A DNA stretch of 64,000 nt from Candidatus Marsarchaeota archaeon (lineage in GTDB: Archaea > Micrarchaeota > Micrarchaeia > Micrarchaeales > Micrarchaeaceae): contig JAMCYM010000003.1 in NCBI GenBank assembly GCA_023473665.1, positions 225,993 to 289,992 on the forward strand, read 5' to 3'. The translations under genes and the position numbers were made by a program. A model generated the notes under the pieces. That model worked only from the letters and a program-made list of their open reading frames with translations. It was not told where the DNA came from and ran no database searches. Positions 1 through 6,668 of this stretch are shown here, in pieces; within the stretch, counting starts at the first letter, position 1; every line of letters starts with the position of its first letter.

Positions 1-505
1 TTACTCCACACAGAACAGGTATCAAAAACGTTACAGGATGTCCTCCATAATTCTGAACTGCGGCCTTAACAGATACGGCGATACCCAGAGACATAGAGCT
101 ATTTTGTTCCAAATTTTGTAAGTCATTGCAAAAGTAAATGTCTGTTCCTTGCTCGCAAGTAAAAGATTCAGGATAGCCACTGTTCATTGGTAAGCCAACA
201 TAAGACCATGTTGCTAACCAATTATTAATATTTGCTCCTTTTTTAAATACACTTACATTTACAATGTTTATTGAGGTAGAAGAAGGTATTTTGTTTTCTA
301 AAATACCGAGGTTTTGATTAACATTGTTTTCGCATGCTTGTATAATACTTTGATTATAAGATACCTGAGAGTTCACGATATTTGAGTTTGTGTTTGTTGA
401 AATAACTGAATTTATATTTGTAATAATAGAATAGTGTAGTAACAAATATACTAAAATTCCTCCTATAATAAGACCAAATATAAAGACTAGTAAACTTTTT
501 GCCAT
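1..505 (-). CDS. Membrane-anchored secreted protein, C-terminus outside the window
   Basis: The reading frame is open from an ATG at 505 to the window edge, giving 168 codons; in-frame ATGs at 520 and 526 are alternative starts. Residues 4-24 form one hydrophobic segment rich in Leu, Ile and Gly, followed by an Asn/Ser/Thr-rich stretch and then a domain with Cys in short polar contexts (QAC, FTC, YFC and VLC near the edge). This layout suggests an N-terminal anchor with an exported domain that may form disulfides. Base composition is AT-rich, as in the rest of the island. I do not recognise the family and no function can be assigned. Confidence 0.6.
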   Translation of the reverse strand, partial: MAKSLLVFIFGLIIGGILVYLLLHYSIITNINSVISTNTNSNIVNSQVSYNQSIIQACENNVNQNLGILENKIPSSTSINIVNVSVFKKGANINNWLATWSYVGLPMNSGYPESFTCEQGTDIYFCNDLQNLEQNSSMSLGIAVSVKAAVQNYGGHPVTFLIPVLCGV

Positions 506-563
506 ACTATTACTTTGCATACACATCTTATAAATTTTTTGTTTATTACAATTTTAAATGGTT

Positions 564-932
564 TTAAATTTTAATGGAGCTATATTTTAAATGGTGTTTT
601 CTTAGCACTGTTAAGATGACAAAAACAACAGCCCCGAATCCACCAATCCATCCGAACAAATCAATTTTTATAGAACTTATTAGCAGCAAGTATGTTATAA
701 GTGTTATACCACCAACATATAATAAGCCACTCCAAGCGGATTTAGAAGCATACACAACCCCGATTGCAATTTCAAATAGCATCATAAGAAATGAAATTTC
801 AAAACTAGATGTCTTCAGAAACGAAAAGTTAAAGCCTTGTATATTGCTTAATGCTGAAAAAATTATAGAAAATGTTACTGCAAACAAAGGGTGAGCAAAT
901 CCCTCTTTGAAAGAATCTTTGTTACCATCCAT
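564..932 (-). CDS. Small polytopic membrane protein, unknown function
   Basis: A 122-residue protein with three to four hydrophobic segments (about residues 16-32, 45-62, 66-85 and 92-110) and a short basic tail. The N-terminus is hydrophilic (MDGNKDSFKEG). No motif was recognised. It lies in the AT-rich island next to tRNA-Arg(CCG), on the same strand as the truncated gene at 1-505 and upstream of it, so the two may be cotranscribed. Its size and composition resemble the small membrane proteins of the island at 1848-3288, but no sequence similarity was seen by eye. Confidence 0.6.
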   Translation of the reverse strand: MDGNKDSFKEGFAHPLFAVTFSIIFSALSNIQGFNFSFLKTSSFEISFLMMLFEIAIGVVYASKSAWSGLLYVGGITLITYLLLISSIKIDLFGWIGGFGAVVFVILTVLRKHHLKYSSIKI

Positions 933-1029
933 GTATTAACTTCTTTCCGAATAAATATTTATTCATTTCCATTTTTCTGAAATTTTGATGTCCAAAATCT
1001 TTGAGTTATATATAACCCCCACTATTAAT

Positions 1030-1103
1030 TGCTCCCATCGGGATTTGAACCCGAGTCTCAGGCTCCGGAAGCCCACATTCTGTCCAAGCTATACTATGGG
1101 AGC
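1030..1103 (-). tRNA. tRNA-Arg(CCG)
   Basis: Read on the minus strand, the acceptor stem GCTCCCA pairs fully with TGGGAGC, the discriminator is A, and the T-arm has a GTTCAAATC loop. The anticodon stem TGGGC/GCCTG encloses the loop TTCCGGA, so the anticodon is CCG and reads the Arg codon CGG. CCA is not encoded. AT-rich DNA starts directly after the discriminator base. Confidence 0.93.
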
Positions 1104-1182
1104 TTGACAGCAATCATACCACGGCAATAATTAAAGTCCTTCATGTGCAAAGAGTGCGTGCACATAGTGCATAGGCAATCCA

Positions 1183-1848
1183 ATGCTGAAACTTATCGGA
1201 GAGACGCCGCTGCCCACAGACCTGGGCGGCTGGACATACATGGTGTTCCGCGACAGCGCCGATGGCAGGCAGCACACCATGATGGTATACAGGAAACCGA
1301 GCGACATAAAGGCGCATCCCAATGGCGTGCTAGTCAGAGTGCATTCCTCGTGCGCGACCAGCGAGCTCTTCCATGCGAACAACTGCGAATGCAGGGAGGA
1401 GCTCGACGAGGCCATGCGCAGGATAAGGAGGGAAGGCAGGGGCGTGCTCGTGTATCTCGACCAGGAAGGCGCCGGAAACGGCATAGAGGCCAAGATCAAG
1501 GCCTACGCCAAGGCGTTTAGGTGGGATGGCGGCAATGTCGTGCCTGCCAAGGACCAGAAGACCGGCGCAGACCTGAGCATCTATTCGGCTTACGAGAAGC
1601 TCGGCTACAAGAAGGAGCAGAGGTCCTACGCTGCCCCTGCTGCTATGCTGAAATACATAGGCGTGAAATCTGTAAGGCTGCTCACCAACAATCCAAGCAA
1701 GATCGAAGGGCTGGAAAAGGCAGGCATACCTACAAAGGCGGTCAACATACACATATCGCCAAAGAACAAGATCGTTGCCGAACACCTTGCCGCCAAGGCC
1801 CAGCAGCTCGGGCACAACATAAACGGCAGGCATCTGAAGGTGAAGTGA
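1183..1848 (+). CDS. ribA: GTP cyclohydrolase II-like protein (RibA family)
   Basis: A 221-residue protein of the RibA family, which converts GTP to 2,5-diamino-6-ribosylamino-4(3H)-pyrimidinone 5'-phosphate, the first step of riboflavin synthesis. The zinc ligands C57, C68 and C70 occur in the family spacing (C-x10-C-x-C). By comparison with E. coli RibA from memory, the catalytic Tyr is Y108 (KIKAY), the nucleophilic Arg is R147 and the GTP-binding Lys is K173 (LLTNNPSK). The general-base Asp is replaced by E145, and the QEGR motif reads QEGAGNGI, with Ala97 in place of Arg. There is also an insertion at about residues 113-131. Most archaea use other GTP cyclohydrolases, so a bacterial-type enzyme here may be transferred. 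No other riboflavin gene is nearby. Catalysis of the standard reaction is likely but not certain. Confidence 0.85.
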   Translation: MLKLIGETPLPTDLGGWTYMVFRDSADGRQHTMMVYRKPSDIKAHPNGVLVRVHSSCATSELFHANNCECREELDEAMRRIRREGRGVLVYLDQEGAGNGIEAKIKAYAKAFRWDGGNVVPAKDQKTGADLSIYSAYEKLGYKKEQRSYAAPAAMLKYIGVKSVRLLTNNPSKIEGLEKAGIPTKAVNIHISPKNKIVAEHLAAKAQQLGHNINGRHLKVK

Positions 1849-1859
1849 CGCCCCCTCCG
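1848..1859. repeat. Left attachment-site copy (12-bp repeat of the tRNA-Arg(GCG) 3' end)
   Basis: ACGCCCCCTCCG here is identical to 3289-3300, which covers the discriminator base, the 3' acceptor strand and the first T-stem bases of tRNA-Arg(GCG) read on the plus strand. It begins on the last base of the ribA stop codon. The two copies bracket 1.44 kb of AT-rich sequence, the pattern expected when an element integrates at a tRNA 3' end. Confidence 0.8.
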
Positions 1860-1948
1860 TCTCCCCTCGTAAATTAAGGAACCCGCCTTCGATAAAGTTA
1901 TATTTTAGCGAGAATAAAACATTTAGATTTATCTAATATAATAGATAT

Positions 1949-2599
1949 TTGAGGCTTATGGTAGAAAGAGCTAAAAAGAAAGTAGATAGTTACACTAAAA
2001 ATTCCCAAATTCTCACAATATTTTTTATTTTAGCCATAATCTCGATTTCTTTAAGAATATACTCATATTCTGTATATGTTTTACAAATTATTTTCTCTTT
2101 AATATTTTTAGTGATTGCAATATGCCTATTCTACAAATTTTTAAAAGGGATTACCACTGAAAAGCTCAAATTTAGATTCAAAGTTATTTTACTAGTGTTA
2201 TTATCCTCTTTTATTATAGCCGCTTCTTCAATCGGTATAAACTCATCTCAACAAGTTATAGATATTTGTGGAGATTTAGTTATTGCTAGCACCATAAGCA
2301 TACTGATAGGACTAGAATTTTACAAAGACTCTAAAAACTACATTCTAAATATTAAAACAAAAGACAAAGAAAAACTCAAAGAAGAAATAGATATGGCATT
2401 TTTCCCTATTGTATATACTGTTATTGCTTTGTTTTTCATAGTTAGTGCTTTAATGTATTCAGCTTATCCAGGAGACATAATGTTAATGGATTTATCAATT
2501 ATGCTTATGCTACTAGGTATATCTGCGCCAATAGAGCTACTTTATGAACGCCTACTAGTAAAAATGACTTATTTCAAAAAGATTAAAGCAAAGGTGTAA
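1949..2599 (+). CDS. Island membrane protein, unknown function
   Basis: A 216-residue protein with about six hydrophobic segments in two groups: roughly residues 21-60 and 73-95, then 110-124, 150-172 and 175-195. A basic N-terminus (MVERAKKKVDSYTK) and a charged central loop (KTKDKEKLKEEID) suggest a cytosolic loop between two membrane bundles. No family was recognised. It is the first of three tightly spaced genes (14 and 16 bases apart) filling the tRNA-Arg(GCG) island, so they are probably one transcript. The start used is the GAGGCTTATG-proximal frame; an in-frame ATG at 1958 (MVERAK) is an equally good start. Confidence 0.6.
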   Translation: MRLMVERAKKKVDSYTKNSQILTIFFILAIISISLRIYSYSVYVLQIIFSLIFLVIAICLFYKFLKGITTEKLKFRFKVILLVLLSSFIIAASSIGINSSQQVIDICGDLVIASTISILIGLEFYKDSKNYILNIKTKDKEKLKEEIDMAFFPIVYTVIALFFIVSALMYSAYPGDIMLMDLSIMLMLLGISAPIELLYERLLVKMTYFKKIKAKV

Positions 2600-2613
2600 A
2601 AATAGTAACTAAA

Positions 2614-2853
2614 ATGAAACAGTATTTAGGCTCAATCTTCGTAGCTATAGCGATTATATTATTCGTTGCATCTGACATAGTTTATACTAACTATTACCAT
2701 AAAGCAGTATCAAGCGTTTCTAACTTTGGCTCATTGTTCACCGGCATATTTTGGTTCTTTATCGGTATAATAGCAGGAGCTATATTCTTTGCGATAGGGT
2801 TAATATGGGTTTATCCCAAAGGAGCTAAATGGTTAGCAGAAAGAGGTAAATGA
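2614..2853 (+). CDS. Small island membrane protein, unknown function
   Basis: A 79-residue protein with two strongly hydrophobic segments (about residues 5-24 and 43-68), a short polar stretch between them (TNYYHKAVSSVSNFGS) and a basic C-terminus (KGAKWLAERGK), probably facing the cytosol. No family was recognised. It starts 14 bases after the preceding island gene. Small two-span membrane proteins of this kind occur among toxins, holins and transporter subunits, but nothing in the sequence decides between them. Confidence 0.55.
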   Translation: MKQYLGSIFVAIAIILFVASDIVYTNYYHKAVSSVSNFGSLFTGIFWFFIGIIAGAIFFAIGLIWVYPKGAKWLAERGK

Positions 2854-2869
2854 ACGTATAAGTGATTAT

Positions 2870-3178
2870 ATGGAAAAGGAAGACAAGGAACTATTAGAAA
2901 AAATAGATAAAATCGGAAATATTTTAATCGAAAATCAAAAGATTTCAATAAAAAATATCGGGGTCAACACATTTCTACTTACTACTGCTATACTTTTATC
3001 TGTTAGTTCTATTTCCATATCTATAATAAAAGGAATAACGATGTTTTATATTTATGTTTTAGTTATTATTTCCATAGCTGCTAGTGGTATAATAAGTTAT
3101 TTACATTTAATCCTGCTGAATAAAAACCTAAAACAAAAAAAGAAAAATGCTAATCTTCCTCCATCAAACCCTGTATAA
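2870..3178 (+). CDS. Small island membrane protein with an N-terminal coiled segment
   Basis: A 102-residue protein. Residues 1-30 are highly charged and probably helical (MEKEDKELLEKIDKIGNIL), followed by two hydrophobic segments (about 34-53 and 57-82) and a lysine-rich tail. This resembles a cytosolic coiled coil attached to a membrane hairpin. No function is assignable. Its last codons lie within the 30-bp border sequence (3151-3180) that recurs beside tRNA-Thr, where it is not coding. The border is therefore probably an element sequence into which this reading frame happens to run. Confidence 0.55.
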   Translation: MEKEDKELLEKIDKIGNILIENQKISIKNIGVNTFLLTTAILLSVSSISISIIKGITMFYIYVLVIISIAASGIISYLHLILLNKNLKQKKKNANLPPSNPV

Positions 3179-3267
3179 AATTGTAAAGAAGAGATAATTT
3201 TCTTTCAAGCATTCATCGTCTTTATATCACGCAGGAAAACCAAATAAGTGTTCAAACCTTTTTATAA

Positions 3268-3288
3268 GGGTTCCTTACTTGAAGTTAA
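3268..3288. repeat. Shared island border, copy at tRNA-Arg(GCG)
   Basis: These 21 bases, beginning GGGTTCCTTACTT, match 48743-48763 beside tRNA-Thr with one mismatch, in the same orientation and position relative to the tRNA. A second matching block lies further in (3151-3180 against 48647-48676, 27 of 30 identical). The first ten bases are also the right half of an inverted repeat with 1875-1884. This is a candidate recombinase-binding site. Confidence 0.7.
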
Positions 3289-3300
3289 ACGCCCCCTCCG
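3289..3300. repeat. Right attachment-site copy within tRNA-Arg(GCG)
   Basis: ACGCCCCCTCCG is identical to 1848-1859. It overlaps the discriminator, the 3' acceptor strand and the first T-stem bases of the tRNA, which stays intact and presumably functional after integration. Confidence 0.8.
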
Positions 3301-3363
3301 GGATTTGGACCCGGGTTTCAAGCTCCGCAAGCTCGCGTTCTGTCCAAGCTATACTAAGGGGGC
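3290..3363 (-). tRNA. tRNA-Arg(GCG)
   Basis: On the minus strand, the acceptor GCCCCCT pairs perfectly with AGGGGGC, and the discriminator is G. The anticodon stem CGAGC/GCTTG holds the loop TTGCGGA, so the anticodon is GCG and reads CGC. The T-loop is GTCCAAATC. CCA is not encoded. The D-arm and 5' half closely resemble those of tRNA-Arg(CCG) at 1030-1103. Confidence 0.93.
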
Positions 3364-3438
3364 ACAGTAAAGCAATATCTGATAACTATTTATATATCAG
3401 TGTCGTTTGCTTATTAAAACCGCGCACTTATCATCGGT

Positions 3439-4503
3439 TTGAGCGATGTTAGCGTGTTCCACACCTATTTAACAATCTTGATACCTGCCATTGTCGCGTT
3501 TGTGATAACGCTGATCGCGACAAAGTTTATCATCGGCTACATGCGCGAGGCAGGAATAACGATAACCGACCACAACAAGGCCGACAAAAGGAAGCTGCCC
3601 AGCGGTGGCGGCATAGCAGTCGCGTTCGGCTTCACCATAGGCCTGCTTGCATATATATTCGGTAGCAGCTTCAATCTCTATTCGCCAGTGGTGCATCTGT
3701 ACGAGCTGTTCGCTGTTCTTACTGCAGTGCTGCTGATAACTGTAAGCGGGTTCCTTGACGAGCTGGTGTTCAGGGGCGATGTGCAGAAGCTCACTGTCAC
3801 AAAGGACAGGAAGGACACGAAGAGGGGCCTGAGGCAGTGGCAGAGGCCATTGCTCACGCTGGTAGGGGCGCTTCCATTCATGGCGATCAATGCAGGCGTG
3901 TCTACGATAGAGCTGCCGTTCATAGGCCAGGTGTCGTTCGGGCTCTTCTATCCGTTGCTGATAATACCGCTTGCCGTCATATTCGTATCAAACTCATTCA
4001 ACCTGCTCGGCGGCTTCGACGGAATAGCGAGCGGCAGCGCGCTGGTCCTCAGCGGGGCCATGCTGCTCTACGGCATACTGTTCAGCAGCTACATAGGCGC
4101 GCTTCTGTCAGGCGTGCTCTTCGCCACAGTGCTCGCGTTTTTCCTCTTCAACGTCTATCCTGCGAAGATCATACCTGGCGACAGCTTTACTTTTGGCGTG
4201 GGCGCAGCCCTCCTTGGCATAATGGTGCTGGGCAACATGGAGGCTTTCGGAGTGATAATATTCCTGCCTTTCTTCGTGGAGTTCTTCCTGCATTTGCGCA
4301 AGAAGTTCAAGGTCACAGACCTGGGCAAGCTGCAGCCTGACGGCACGTTGGCGTCACAGTACGGAAAGAAGGTCTACAGCTGGACGCACCTTATCATGAA
4401 CATGAAGCGCTGCAAGGAATGGGAAGTGTCGCTCTACATGTGGTTGATAGAAATAGGGTTCGTGGCACTGGCCTTCGGGCTAAAGTTCCTTAATCTCTTA
4501 TAA
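3439..4503 (+). CDS. UDP-GlcNAc:polyprenyl-phosphate GlcNAc-1-P transferase (Alg7/DPAGT1-like)
   Basis: A 354-residue integral membrane enzyme of glycosyltransferase family 4 (MraY/WecA/Alg7), which transfers a HexNAc-phosphate from a UDP-sugar to a polyprenyl phosphate and so starts lipid-linked glycan synthesis. Motifs in order are HNKADKRKLPSGGG near residue 45, an acidic FLDEL near 113, NSFNLLGGFDGIASG near 184, and PGDSFTFGVGAALLG near 248. The PGDSF form resembles eukaryotic and archaeal Alg7 more than MraY. About ten hydrophobic segments are visible. The start is TTG, chosen because it gives a short tail before the first membrane span; a TATA-like TTTATATA lies about 45 bases upstream. 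The polyprenol operon at 5.8-9.2 kb would supply its lipid acceptor. The sugar specificity is inferred. Confidence 0.85.
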   Translation: MSDVSVFHTYLTILIPAIVAFVITLIATKFIIGYMREAGITITDHNKADKRKLPSGGGIAVAFGFTIGLLAYIFGSSFNLYSPVVHLYELFAVLTAVLLITVSGFLDELVFRGDVQKLTVTKDRKDTKRGLRQWQRPLLTLVGALPFMAINAGVSTIELPFIGQVSFGLFYPLLIIPLAVIFVSNSFNLLGGFDGIASGSALVLSGAMLLYGILFSSYIGALLSGVLFATVLAFFLFNVYPAKIIPGDSFTFGVGAALLGIMVLGNMEAFGVIIFLPFFVEFFLHLRKKFKVTDLGKLQPDGTLASQYGKKVYSWTHLIMNMKRCKEWEVSLYMWLIEIGFVALAFGLKFLNLL

Positions 4504-4526
4504 GCCCGGCTTTTGATTGTGCTTGG

Positions 4527-4853
4527 TCATGGCTGAACTTTGGCCCTGATCACGTCGACTGTAGGTCGCCTGAACGGCCTGGCTTTGCGCCTTACCGCTG
4601 CGCGTTTTTTGGTCGGGTTTCCGTAAACCAGCACGCGCCCGCCATTTGTGCCTATAAGCTCTAAATCCGAGTGCCTGATGAGCGCCTTCCTGCCAGCATA
4701 ATTGGCATAGAGCCTCGCCTCTCCTACCATGTCCTTGACGGTCTCCTCGATCTCCCTCTCAAGGCACGCGACCGCATTCTCGTTTATGCGCTCTGCACCT
4801 GCCTTCTTGAGGAATTCCTCGACGTCGTAGAGACTAAATCCTCTCTGTTTCAA
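4527..4853 (-). CDS. Archaeal histone with a basic C-terminal tail
   Basis: The histone fold covers about residues 5-67: FSLYDVEEFLKKAGAERI, then a long central helix (NAVACLEREIEETVKDMV) and AGRKALIRHSDLELI, matching the alpha1-alpha2-alpha3 layout of archaeal histones. The AGAER and AGRK motifs are conserved. Archaeal histones are usually 65-70 residues and tailless. Here about 40 further residues follow, rich in Lys, Arg and Pro (KKRAAVRRKARPFRRP). The TTG at 4853 is preferred as start, because the upstream ATG at 4886 would add a hydrophobic leader that does not suit a histone. The gene diverges from nfo. The fold is clear; what the tail does is unknown. Confidence 0.8.
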   Translation of the reverse strand: MKQRGFSLYDVEEFLKKAGAERINENAVACLEREIEETVKDMVGEARLYANYAGRKALIRHSDLELIGTNGGRVLVYGNPTKKRAAVRRKARPFRRPTVDVIRAKVQP

Positions 4854-4985
4854 ATTACCTGCCCCCCAAAATGTGAAGATTAGCACCCAAGAGTGCAGAG
4901 TAGTTATTAAAGGTAAGGCTTTTAAATTAAGCTACGTGCCGCGGAGTAGCGGCATTCATGCAAATGCAAATCTGTCGTCGATATA

Positions 4986-5861
4986 ATGATAAGGTTTGGG
5001 TTCCATCTTTCCATAGCTGGCGGCGTGTCCAACTCCGCGATGGAGGCATGCTCAAAGCATTACGGTGCCTTCCAGCTCTTCACCGCCAGCTCCAGGTCGT
5101 GGGAGCAGAAGCCAATAGGCAAGGGCGATGCCGAGACCTTCAGGGACTACGTCGCAGAATGCGGCACCGAGCCCTATGCGCATATACCCTACCTGTGCAA
5201 TCCGGCCTCGTCCAACCTGCCTGTGCTCAGGAAAAGCAGGTCCATGCTCGTAAAGAACTTGGAGAACTGCGCCATGCTCGTAGTGAAGAGCCTGGTAATA
5301 CACCTCGGCTCGCACCTCGGGAAAGGCACAGATTACGGCATAGCCATGGCTGTTGAATCCATAGGCAGCGCTCTCGACTCGGTGGGCGGCGTCGGCATAC
5401 TGCTGGAGAACACGTCTGGCTACACCAACAGCATTGGCTCGAAGTTCGGCGAGATCGCCGAAATAATAGACGGCGTGGGCTCGCGGCGCCTAGGCCTCTG
5501 CCTGGATACGTGCCATGCATTCGCAGCCGGCTACGAGCTGCGCACGCCTGAAGGCATAAGCTCAATGGTAAAAGAGATTGAAAGCGGGATAGGCCTCGAC
5601 AGGCTGGGCCTTGTGCACCTGAACGACGCTAAGTTCGAGAAGGGCAGCAGGCTAGACAGGCACTGGCACATAGGCAAGGGATTCATAGGAGAGAAGGGCT
5701 TCGAGGCGCTTTTCTCCAATGAAGCATTCAGGCACGGGAGCTTCGTGATGGAAACACCTATAAACGCGCAAGGCGGCGAGGCAAGCAATACAAAGGCGCT
5801 TCTCAAGATCCTTGCCAAGGTGCATCTGACTGCTAATCAGATGGCAGCAAAGATCGCGTAG
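4986..5861 (+). CDS. nfo: Endonuclease IV (AP endonuclease)
   Basis: A 291-residue TIM-barrel base-excision repair enzyme that cuts the backbone 5' of abasic sites. Probable zinc ligands, by comparison with E. coli Nfo, are H66, H106 or H110, E141 (LENTSG), D174 and H177 (CLDTCHAFAAGY), H211 (HLNDAK), D224 and H226 (RLDRHWHIGKG) and E256 (METP). All expected positions are filled and the length is normal for the family. Its 3' end overlaps the convergent dolichol-kinase-like gene by 25 bases. It diverges from the histone gene across about 130 bases containing a TTTTAAATT element (4919-4927) that could serve as TATA box. Confidence 0.93.
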   Translation: MIRFGFHLSIAGGVSNSAMEACSKHYGAFQLFTASSRSWEQKPIGKGDAETFRDYVAECGTEPYAHIPYLCNPASSNLPVLRKSRSMLVKNLENCAMLVVKSLVIHLGSHLGKGTDYGIAMAVESIGSALDSVGGVGILLENTSGYTNSIGSKFGEIAEIIDGVGSRRLGLCLDTCHAFAAGYELRTPEGISSMVKEIESGIGLDRLGLVHLNDAKFEKGSRLDRHWHIGKGFIGEKGFEALFSNEAFRHGSFVMETPINAQGGEASNTKALLKILAKVHLTANQMAAKIA

Positions 5862-6652
5862 AGCGCCACGGCCCCTATTGCGACAAGCGCATTGTCGTCA
5901 ACGCGCGTTTCGATGCTTTCCAAGAATGCAAGCGCGAGCGCGGCCGGCAGTGCATACCACCCTATCAGCGGCACGCCAAGTGCTCCAACCACTGCGAAGA
6001 ATGCGAGAGAGCCCGCAAGGCTCTTGTTCTTCGAATATGGTAGCTTTATCCTGCCGAAAAATGTGCCAGTGAGCGTAGCTGCAGCGTCGCCTAAAAACAG
6101 CGCCACGAATGCGAACTCCAAATAGCTGTTCTGGTATATGAAAGATGCGACAAGAAGCGCCCCGAACGCCAGCAGCGCTGCGCCCTTCCCATATATTACA
6201 TCGGGTTTCTCCAGCCTTCCAAGCAACTTAGCCACTGGGCCGCCTTTGTAATGATTCAGGGCGGCATTCAGCATATAGAGTACCAACATGCCGGCCAGGA
6301 GCACATACCGTGCGGTCGTCTGCCCAGTAAAATAGAACAGCGCTATCACGACTACGCCGATGACTGCATGGACTATGTCCCTCCTGCGCTCAACGCGATG
6401 ATCGGCCTTGCGCTTTTGCCTTTTCTCATATGCCGACGCCACAATCCATCCGGCCAGGCCGCCTATCGCAACAGCTCCGATGAAAATGTCGAAAAACCCG
6501 GCATATGTGAAGAACACGAACGCTATTACAAGTGCCGTCATGCCGAGCGTGAACTTGAAGAGGCTGCTCCTGTAGTAGCATGCGAGCAGGGCCGAGAGCG
6601 CTGCCACTGATACTCCAAGCGCATACATCGGAAGCTGCACGCCATACCCCAT
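5837..6652 (-). CDS. CTP-dependent polyprenol/dolichol kinase-like membrane protein
   Basis: A 271-residue protein with seven to eight hydrophobic segments. The C-terminal half has the motif set of the cytidylyltransferase/dolichol-kinase superfamily (Sec59, Dgk1, VTE5): ERRRDIVHAVIG near residue 88 and LGDAAATLTGTFFGRIKLPYS near 190, followed by NKSLAGSLAFF. Members phosphorylate dolichol, phytol or diacylglycerol with CTP, or transfer CMP to lipid phosphates. It is the last gene of a probable operon with a cis-prenyltransferase and DUF2070, which favours a role in making or recycling polyprenyl phosphate. CDP-archaeol synthesis cannot be excluded. The substrate is inferred from context. Confidence 0.72.
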   Translation of the reverse strand: MGYGVQLPMYALGVSVAALSALLACYYRSSLFKFTLGMTALVIAFVFFTYAGFFDIFIGAVAIGGLAGWIVASAYEKRQKRKADHRVERRRDIVHAVIGVVVIALFYFTGQTTARYVLLAGMLVLYMLNAALNHYKGGPVAKLLGRLEKPDVIYGKGAALLAFGALLVASFIYQNSYLEFAFVALFLGDAAATLTGTFFGRIKLPYSKNKSLAGSLAFFAVVGALGVPLIGWYALPAALALAFLESIETRVDDNALVAIGAVALYAIFAAI

Positions 6653-6668
6653 CTAATCCCATGTCGTA

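Larger units (their letters stand above)
1..1029. mobile_element. AT-rich island at the 3' end of tRNA-Arg(CCG), left part outside the window
   Basis: This stretch is strongly AT-rich compared with the GC-rich core and stops exactly where the 3' end of tRNA-Arg(CCG) begins. It holds two minus-strand membrane-protein genes, one cut by the window edge. Ten bases beyond the discriminator base, in tRNA sense, lies GGGGTTATATATA (positions 1007-1019, minus strand). The same 13-mer sits at the same distance from tRNA-Ile at the right end of the window. No second copy of the tRNA 3' end is present in bases 1-1029, so the far boundary must lie outside. No integrase is visible. That it is a mobile element is inferred by analogy with the two complete islands in the window. 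Confidence 0.55.
1848..3288. mobile_element. 1.44-kb AT-rich integrated island at tRNA-Arg(GCG), no integrase
   Basis: The island is bounded by 12-bp direct repeats (1848-1859 and 3289-3300) and lies between the ribA stop codon and the tRNA 3' end. Just inside the ends are inverted copies of a 10-mer: TAAGGAACCC at 1875-1884 and GGGTTCCTTA at 3268-3277. In an excised circle these would flank the 12-bp core symmetrically, like the core-binding arms of a tyrosine-recombinase attP site. The cargo is three small membrane proteins that read toward the tRNA. No recombinase is encoded. The sequence at 3151-3180 and 3268-3288 is shared with the island at tRNA-Thr. The repeats are seen directly; integration and mobility are inferred. 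Confidence 0.78.

Noticed and set aside
1131..1833. Several overlapping open frames on both strands across ribA
   Set aside because: They are shadows of the ribA gene: biased, arginine-rich or low-complexity translations with no motif, whereas the frame from 1183 carries the full RibA motif set.
1848..3288. Integrase or transposase within the tRNA-Arg(GCG) island
   Set aside because: All three frames encode hydrophobic membrane proteins; no tyrosine, serine or DDE recombinase motif was found in this island or in the tRNA-Thr island.
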